The notes under the pieces were generated by a model. That model searched no databases. It was not told the DNA's origin and saw only the letters and a program-made list of their open reading frames with translations. From Lachnospiraceae bacterium (GTDB lineage Bacteria; Bacillota_A; Clostridia; Lachnospirales; Lachnospiraceae): a DNA stretch of 9,182 nt. The DNA lies in NCBI GenBank assembly GCA_017620055.1, contig JAFZRD010000004.1, forward strand, positions 1 through 9,182, given 5' to 3'. This document shows, one piece after another, positions 6,289 to 9,182 of the stretch; positions within the stretch are counted from its first letter, which is position 1, and each line of letters begins with the position of its first letter. Position numbers and translations under genes: made by a program.

Positions 6289-7230
6289 ATGGAACAAAAT
6301 CATCGACCGGTAAATGACGATGGGGACGTCATCGAGATTGATATTCTCGAACTGCTCGGAGCAGTCTTGCAGAAGTTATGGGTTGTCATATTATGTGCGG
6401 TCATTGCCGGAGCGGCAACCTATCTTGTCTGTTCATTCCTTATCATTCCAAAGTACAGATCAACAACGAAGATCTATGTCATCAACAGGCAGAATTCCGA
6501 TTCGCTGACGTATTCCGACCTTCAGACGGGAACGCAGCTGACGAAGGATTACCAGGAGCTTGTTACTAGCCGTCCTGTGCTCGAAGAAGTCAAGGCGGAG
6601 CTTGGGCTCGACATAGACAATGACAGGTTCAAGAAATCGATAACCGTATCCGTTCCGACCGATACGCGTATCGTTTCGATCACCGCGGAAGACACCGATC
6701 CCTACATGGCACGTGCGATCGCCGACAGCGTCAGAACATCCGCTGCCGAACACATCGCAAACGTCATGAACACGGAAGCGGTCAACGTTGTTGAGGAAGC
6801 AAATCTGCCGACGGAGATATACAGTCCCAAGATAATCAGGAACACGATCATAGGTACCGTGCTCGGAGCTTTCGTTGCCATCGTGTTCATTGTCATCGTC
6901 TACATCATGGACGATACGATCAAAAATCCCGATGATGTGGAGAAGTATCTGAACCTCTCGGTTCTCGGCACTATCCCGGTACTTGATGAGGAACTGATCA
7001 GCAGCAATTCCGGCAAAGGCAAAAAGAAAAAGAAGGTACAGGCGCATTCACATATCGTCATGACGGAGACACTCTCCGATGCTTCGAAACTGATGAAGGA
7101 GGCCAAAGCATCGGAATTCGCGGAGCCGAAGGAGCCGCAGAGCCTTGATAAGGATCTTGCAGAGGAAGTCCTGAAAGCGGGTCACAGCGATATCGGACAT
7201 AACAGAAGAGGGGTGAGAAGAAGTGAGTAA
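6289..7230 (+). CDS. cpsC: CpsC/YveK-type chain-length determinant (Wzz family), kinase adaptor
   Basis: 313 residues. This membrane protein activates the CpsD-type kinase through its cytoplasmic tail and helps set polymer length. Transmembrane segment 1 is about 31-53 and segment 2 about 186-207, flanking an external loop with the Wzz-type pattern. The Pro-containing motif ANLPTEIYSPKIIRN (171-185) precedes segment 2. MDDTIKNPDDVEKYLNLSVLGTIP (207-230) is the conserved cytoplasmic kinase-contact region. Unusually, about 80 further residues follow. They contain GKGKKKKK (242-249) and a charged, probably flexible end, where many homologues stop soon after this point. The start is ATG 6289 with an AGAGGGG site. 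Its 3' end overlaps the kinase start by 8 nt, so the two are translationally coupled. Confidence 0.9.
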   Translation: MEQNHRPVNDDGDVIEIDILELLGAVLQKLWVVILCAVIAGAATYLVCSFLIIPKYRSTTKIYVINRQNSDSLTYSDLQTGTQLTKDYQELVTSRPVLEEVKAELGLDIDNDRFKKSITVSVPTDTRIVSITAEDTDPYMARAIADSVRTSAAEHIANVMNTEAVNVVEEANLPTEIYSPKIIRNTIIGTVLGAFVAIVFIVIVYIMDDTIKNPDDVEKYLNLSVLGTIPVLDEELISSNSGKGKKKKKVQAHSHIVMTETLSDASKLMKEAKASEFAEPKEPQSLDKDLAEEVLKAGHSDIGHNRRGVRRSE

Positions 7231-7942
7231 CGAAGTTAATGACGGAAGAAATCTGATAACGATAAATAAGAAGATCACACTTGATTTTCGCCTCAGCGAG
7301 GCGTACAAGACACTCCGTACAAATATCGATTTCTGCGGGGATGATGTCAAGGTGATCGCATTCACGAGCTGCGCACCCGGAGAGGGAAAATCATCCGTCT
7401 CGTTCAATCTCGCGATCTCGATGATCGAGGCCGGAAAGCGTGTACTGTTCATCGATGCCGACATGCGTAAATCGGTGCTCAACGGAAGATACCAGATGTC
7501 CAAGACTTCGGGCGGTCTGGCGCATTTTCTAGCGGGAAGAAAGCCTCTTGAAGAGTGCATATTCATGACGAATATACCGAGGCTGTTCCTGATACCTACC
7601 GGTGCGGTACCGCCGAACCCTGCGGAACTGCTCGGTGTCAACCGTTTCAAACATGCGATAGAAACTCTCAGGGAGCAGTTTGACTATATCATCATCGACA
7701 CCCCGCCTCTCGGAAGTGTCATAGACAGCGCCATTGTTGCCAAACAGTGCGACGGTGTTGTGCTCATTGTCCAGACGAGGACCATCGGAAGAAACTTTGC
7801 CGAGAGGGTCATCGACCAGCTCAGGAAAGCGGAGTGCAACATACTCGGGGTCGTACTCAACAAGGTTGAGATAGGCGGCAAGTACTACGGTAAGTACTAC
7901 GGCAGATACTACGGAAAGTACTATGGTAATTACTATGGATAA
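7223..7942 (+). CDS. cpsD: CpsD-type bacterial tyrosine kinase with YYG-repeat tail
   Basis: 239 residues, normal for the Firmicutes form in which kinase and adaptor are separate proteins. It autophosphorylates tyrosines in its C-terminal tail, and the cycle with the phosphatase tunes polymer synthesis at the membrane. Walker A is APGEGKSS (51-58). The family-specific Walker A' is LFIDADMRK (75-83) and Walker B is IIIDTPP (156-162). EAYKTLRTNI (26-35) is the usual oligomerisation helix. The tail (220-239) is five units of [KRN]YYG, ten tyrosines in all, which is more regular than typical tyrosine clusters. The start is GTG 7223 with an AGAGGGG site 9 nt upstream. It overlaps the adaptor gene by 8 nt, and the Nudix gene begins inside its last codons. 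Confidence 0.92.
   Translation: MSNEVNDGRNLITINKKITLDFRLSEAYKTLRTNIDFCGDDVKVIAFTSCAPGEGKSSVSFNLAISMIEAGKRVLFIDADMRKSVLNGRYQMSKTSGGLAHFLAGRKPLEECIFMTNIPRLFLIPTGAVPPNPAELLGVNRFKHAIETLREQFDYIIIDTPPLGSVIDSAIVAKQCDGVVLIVQTRTIGRNFAERVIDQLRKAECNILGVVLNKVEIGGKYYGKYYGRYYGKYYGNYYG
7880..7939 (+). repeat. Five tandem 12-bp units encoding [KRN]YYG
   Basis: The pattern AAGTACTACGGT and variants occurs five times in frame, directly before the kinase stop codon. Units read K, K, R, K, N followed by YYG. Variation between units is mostly third-base changes, except for the lead residue. Because the unit is a multiple of three, gain or loss by slippage would change tyrosine number without breaking the frame. 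Confidence 0.9.
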
Positions 7943-8522
7943 TAATAAAAAAGATCCGCTCGAGTGGGAACTAATTAGGAGCGAGAACATAGTCGATGAC
8001 GAATGGATACAGTTTAGAAGATGCGCGTACCGTTTTCCGGACGGGAGCGTCTTTGAACCGTTCTACACATACAGCCGCAGGGATTATGTCGTGATAGTCG
8101 CAACGGATGAAGCCGGTGATTATATCTGCGTAAGGCAATTCAGGCAGGGGATAGGGAGAGTCACGACTGAGTTTCCCGCCGGTGGTATCGAGCGCAGTGA
8201 CGGCAAGCAGTACGGCTCTCGCGATATGTCCGCGGAGGACGCACTTGTTGCCGCAAAGAGGGAACTTCGCGAGGAAACGGGTTATGAATCCGATGAATGG
8301 ATCCATCTTCAGGACCTTCCTTCAAACGCGACGATAGCGGACAACTATGCTTACATATTCGCAGCAAGGAACTGCCGCAAGGTTTCGGGTCAGGATCTTG
8401 ACGAGACAGAGTTTCTGAATGTAAAAACACACACAGCTTCCGAGGTGGAAGAGATGATCAAAAGCGGTGATTTTCCGCAGGCGATGCATGTCTGTTCATA
8501 TCTTCTGTCAAAGCGTGTGTGA
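7935..8522 (+). CDS. Nudix hydrolase, ADP-ribose pyrophosphatase-like
   Basis: 195 residues from ATG 7935. Nudix enzymes cleave nucleoside diphosphates linked to another group; the general layout resembles ADP-ribose and nucleotide-sugar hydrolases, but the substrate cannot be read from the sequence. The Nudix box is present: PAGG (81-84), Glu101, then RELREETGY (109-117), with catalytic Glu113 and Glu114. The spacing between the first Gly and Glu101 is about 17 residues instead of 5, so roughly 12 residues (around 86-98) are inserted in the Nudix loop. The start is not certain: ATG 7923 is four codons earlier, and neither has a strong ribosome binding site. ATG 7935 overlaps the kinase stop by 8 nt (ATGGATAA), which suggests translational coupling. 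It is unusual to find this enzyme in place of a glycosyltransferase after the kinase. Confidence 0.85.
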   Translation: MDNNKKDPLEWELIRSENIVDDEWIQFRRCAYRFPDGSVFEPFYTYSRRDYVVIVATDEAGDYICVRQFRQGIGRVTTEFPAGGIERSDGKQYGSRDMSAEDALVAAKRELREETGYESDEWIHLQDLPSNATIADNYAYIFAARNCRKVSGQDLDETEFLNVKTHTASEVEEMIKSGDFPQAMHVCSYLLSKRV

Positions 8523-8535
8523 TCATCGCAAAGCT

Positions 8536-8584
8536 CCCTCCGATATGGTATAATCATTATCGTATTTATACCATTATTGGAGGG
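8536..8584 (+). promoter_or_regulatory. Long hairpin spanning promoter and ribosome binding site
   Basis: The left arm 8536-8553 pairs with the right arm 8566-8584. Nine pairs are perfect (ATGGTATAA with TTATACCAT). After one bulged T at 8575 there are nine more, including one G-U pair, with CCCTCC against GGAGGG at the base. The loop is 12 nt. The right arm contains the GGAGGG ribosome binding site of the next gene and is followed by TTTATTT. In a read-through transcript the site would be buried, or the structure could end transcription. A transcript from the internal promoter starts in the loop and lacks the left arm, leaving the site free. The pairing was checked base by base; the function is inferred. 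Confidence 0.7.
8546..8554 (+). promoter_or_regulatory. Consensus extended -10 promoter of the small membrane protein gene
   Basis: TGGTATAAT contains a perfect TATAAT (8549-8554) with the TG-n extension. No good -35 is seen at 17 or 18 bp, as allowed for extended -10 promoters. Transcription would begin near 8561, inside the loop of the overlapping inverted repeat. Confidence 0.65.
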
Positions 8585-8591
8585 TTTATTT

Positions 8592-8804
8592 ATGCAGAAT
8601 TGGAAAAATCATATCTTCGGGCTTAAAGACGTCGTTATCTTTTCTCTGTTCTTTCTTCTGTGCGGGCTTCTTATGGGATTTTTCCTTGCACCGATCAAAA
8701 AGGGACTGAAGATCGGATGCAATAACGGGAATTATTACGGAAGCAAAGAAGACGAGGACGAATTCCAGAACGATCTTGAAATGGAAATGAACGAACTTCG
8801 ATAG
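8592..8804 (+). CDS. Small single-pass membrane protein, unknown function
   Basis: 70 residues. One hydrophobic segment spans about residues 13-33. It is followed by a basic patch (APIKKGLK, 33-40), which predicts that the C-terminus faces the cytoplasm. The C-terminal part reads GCNNGNYYGSKEDEDE (42-57) and ends in an acidic helix. NYYG (47-50) is identical to the last unit of the kinase tail encoded at 7880-7939. The APxKKG pattern after a Gly-rich membrane segment is reminiscent of YtxH-like small proteins, but no family is claimed. The start is ATG 8592 with GGAGGG 7 nt upstream; an in-frame TTG at 8577 overlaps that site and is rejected. It has its own promoter and is followed after 10 nt by the dehydrogenase gene. 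Confidence 0.8.
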   Translation: MQNWKNHIFGLKDVVIFSLFFLLCGLLMGFFLAPIKKGLKIGCNNGNYYGSKEDEDEFQNDLEMEMNELR

Positions 8805-8814
8805 AGGTGTGCAT

Positions 8815-9182
8815 ATGAAGACAAAGATTGCCTTTTTTGATGCAAAGGATTATGACATTGCGTCGTTCGAAGCGGCCAATGCTAATGACGAATTTGAGAT
8901 CAAATTCTATGAAACGAAACTGACAAAAGATACCGTGAATCTTGCGAACGGGTACGACGCCGTATGTGTGTTCGTAAACGATGCCGTTGACCGCGATGTC
9001 ATCGACGCGCTCGGTAAGTGCGGTATCAGGCTCATCGCGCTTCGCTGTGCGGGATACAACAATGTCGATATCGAATACGCATACGGAAAGATACACGTTG
9101 TCAGGGTTCCGGCGTATTCACCGTACGCGGTTGCGGAACATGCGATGGCGCTTCTTCTGACGAGTATCAGAAGGATCCACAA
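8815..9182 (+). CDS. ldhA: D-lactate dehydrogenase / D-2-hydroxyacid dehydrogenase, N-terminal part (cut by window edge)
   Basis: The first 122 residues of a cytoplasmic NAD-dependent dehydrogenase that, in the D-LDH group, reduces pyruvate to D-lactate to reoxidise NADH in fermentation. Strong family stretches are MKTKIAFFDAKDYD (1-14), ANGYDAVCVFVNDAVD (43-58), LIALRCAGYNNVD (73-85) and VVRVPAYSPYAVAEHAMAL (93-111). The nucleotide-binding GxGxxG and the catalytic Arg, Glu and His would lie beyond the edge, so the exact substrate is inferred from overall likeness. The start is ATG 8815 with GAGGTG 5 nt upstream. It lies 10 nt after the small membrane protein stop and probably shares its promoter. 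Confidence 0.9.
   Translation, partial: MKTKIAFFDAKDYDIASFEAANANDEFEIKFYETKLTKDTVNLANGYDAVCVFVNDAVDRDVIDALGKCGIRLIALRCAGYNNVDIEYAYGKIHVVRVPAYSPYAVAEHAMALLLTSIRRIH

Overview
The window looks like chromosome of a Gram-positive Clostridia-type bacterium, most plausibly a Lachnospiraceae-like gut anaerobe. This rests on four things: strong AGGAGG-type ribosome binding sites, sigma-A style extended -10 promoters, a Firmicutes-type envelope gene set (sortase-fold protein, LytR-CpsA-Psr protein, and a tyrosine kinase split from its membrane adaptor), and a D-lactate dehydrogenase of the clostridial type. No RNA genes, insertion sequences, CRISPR arrays or phage genes were seen.

Left part, minus strand (1-2005): a DNA-uptake pair, comM (YifB-type AAA+ protein) followed by dprA, which runs off the left edge. 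It has a good consensus promoter (TTGACA, 17 bp, TATAGT) reading leftward from about 1970. A divergent promoter reads rightward from about 2068.

Central part, plus strand (2090-8522): a run of co-directional genes. In order these are a two-ended zinc-ribbon protein, a membrane-anchored class B sortase-like protein whose catalytic His is replaced by Gln, an LCP-family glycopolymer transferase, a small secreted protein, a CpsB/YwqE-type PHP phosphotyrosine phosphatase, a CpsC/Wzz-type membrane adaptor, a CpsD-type tyrosine kinase with a five-unit YYG tail, and a Nudix hydrolase that overlaps the kinase stop. Phosphatase, adaptor and kinase form the classical control module of capsule or exopolysaccharide synthesis. 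The LCP protein would attach a polymer to peptidoglycan. No glycosyltransferase, flippase or polymerase gene is present in the window, so the module is either an orphan regulator or acts on a locus elsewhere.

Right part, plus strand (8523-9182): a short intergenic region with a consensus extended -10 promoter lying inside an 18-bp imperfect hairpin. The right arm of the hairpin covers the ribosome binding site of the next gene, a 70-residue single-pass membrane protein that carries the same NYYG tetrapeptide as the kinase tail. A D-lactate dehydrogenase gene follows 10 bp later and is cut by the window edge.

The points most worth checking are the promoter-in-hairpin arrangement at 8536-8584, the active-site-substituted sortase-fold protein next to an LCP protein, and the tandem-repeat tyrosine tail of the kinase with its echo in the small membrane protein.
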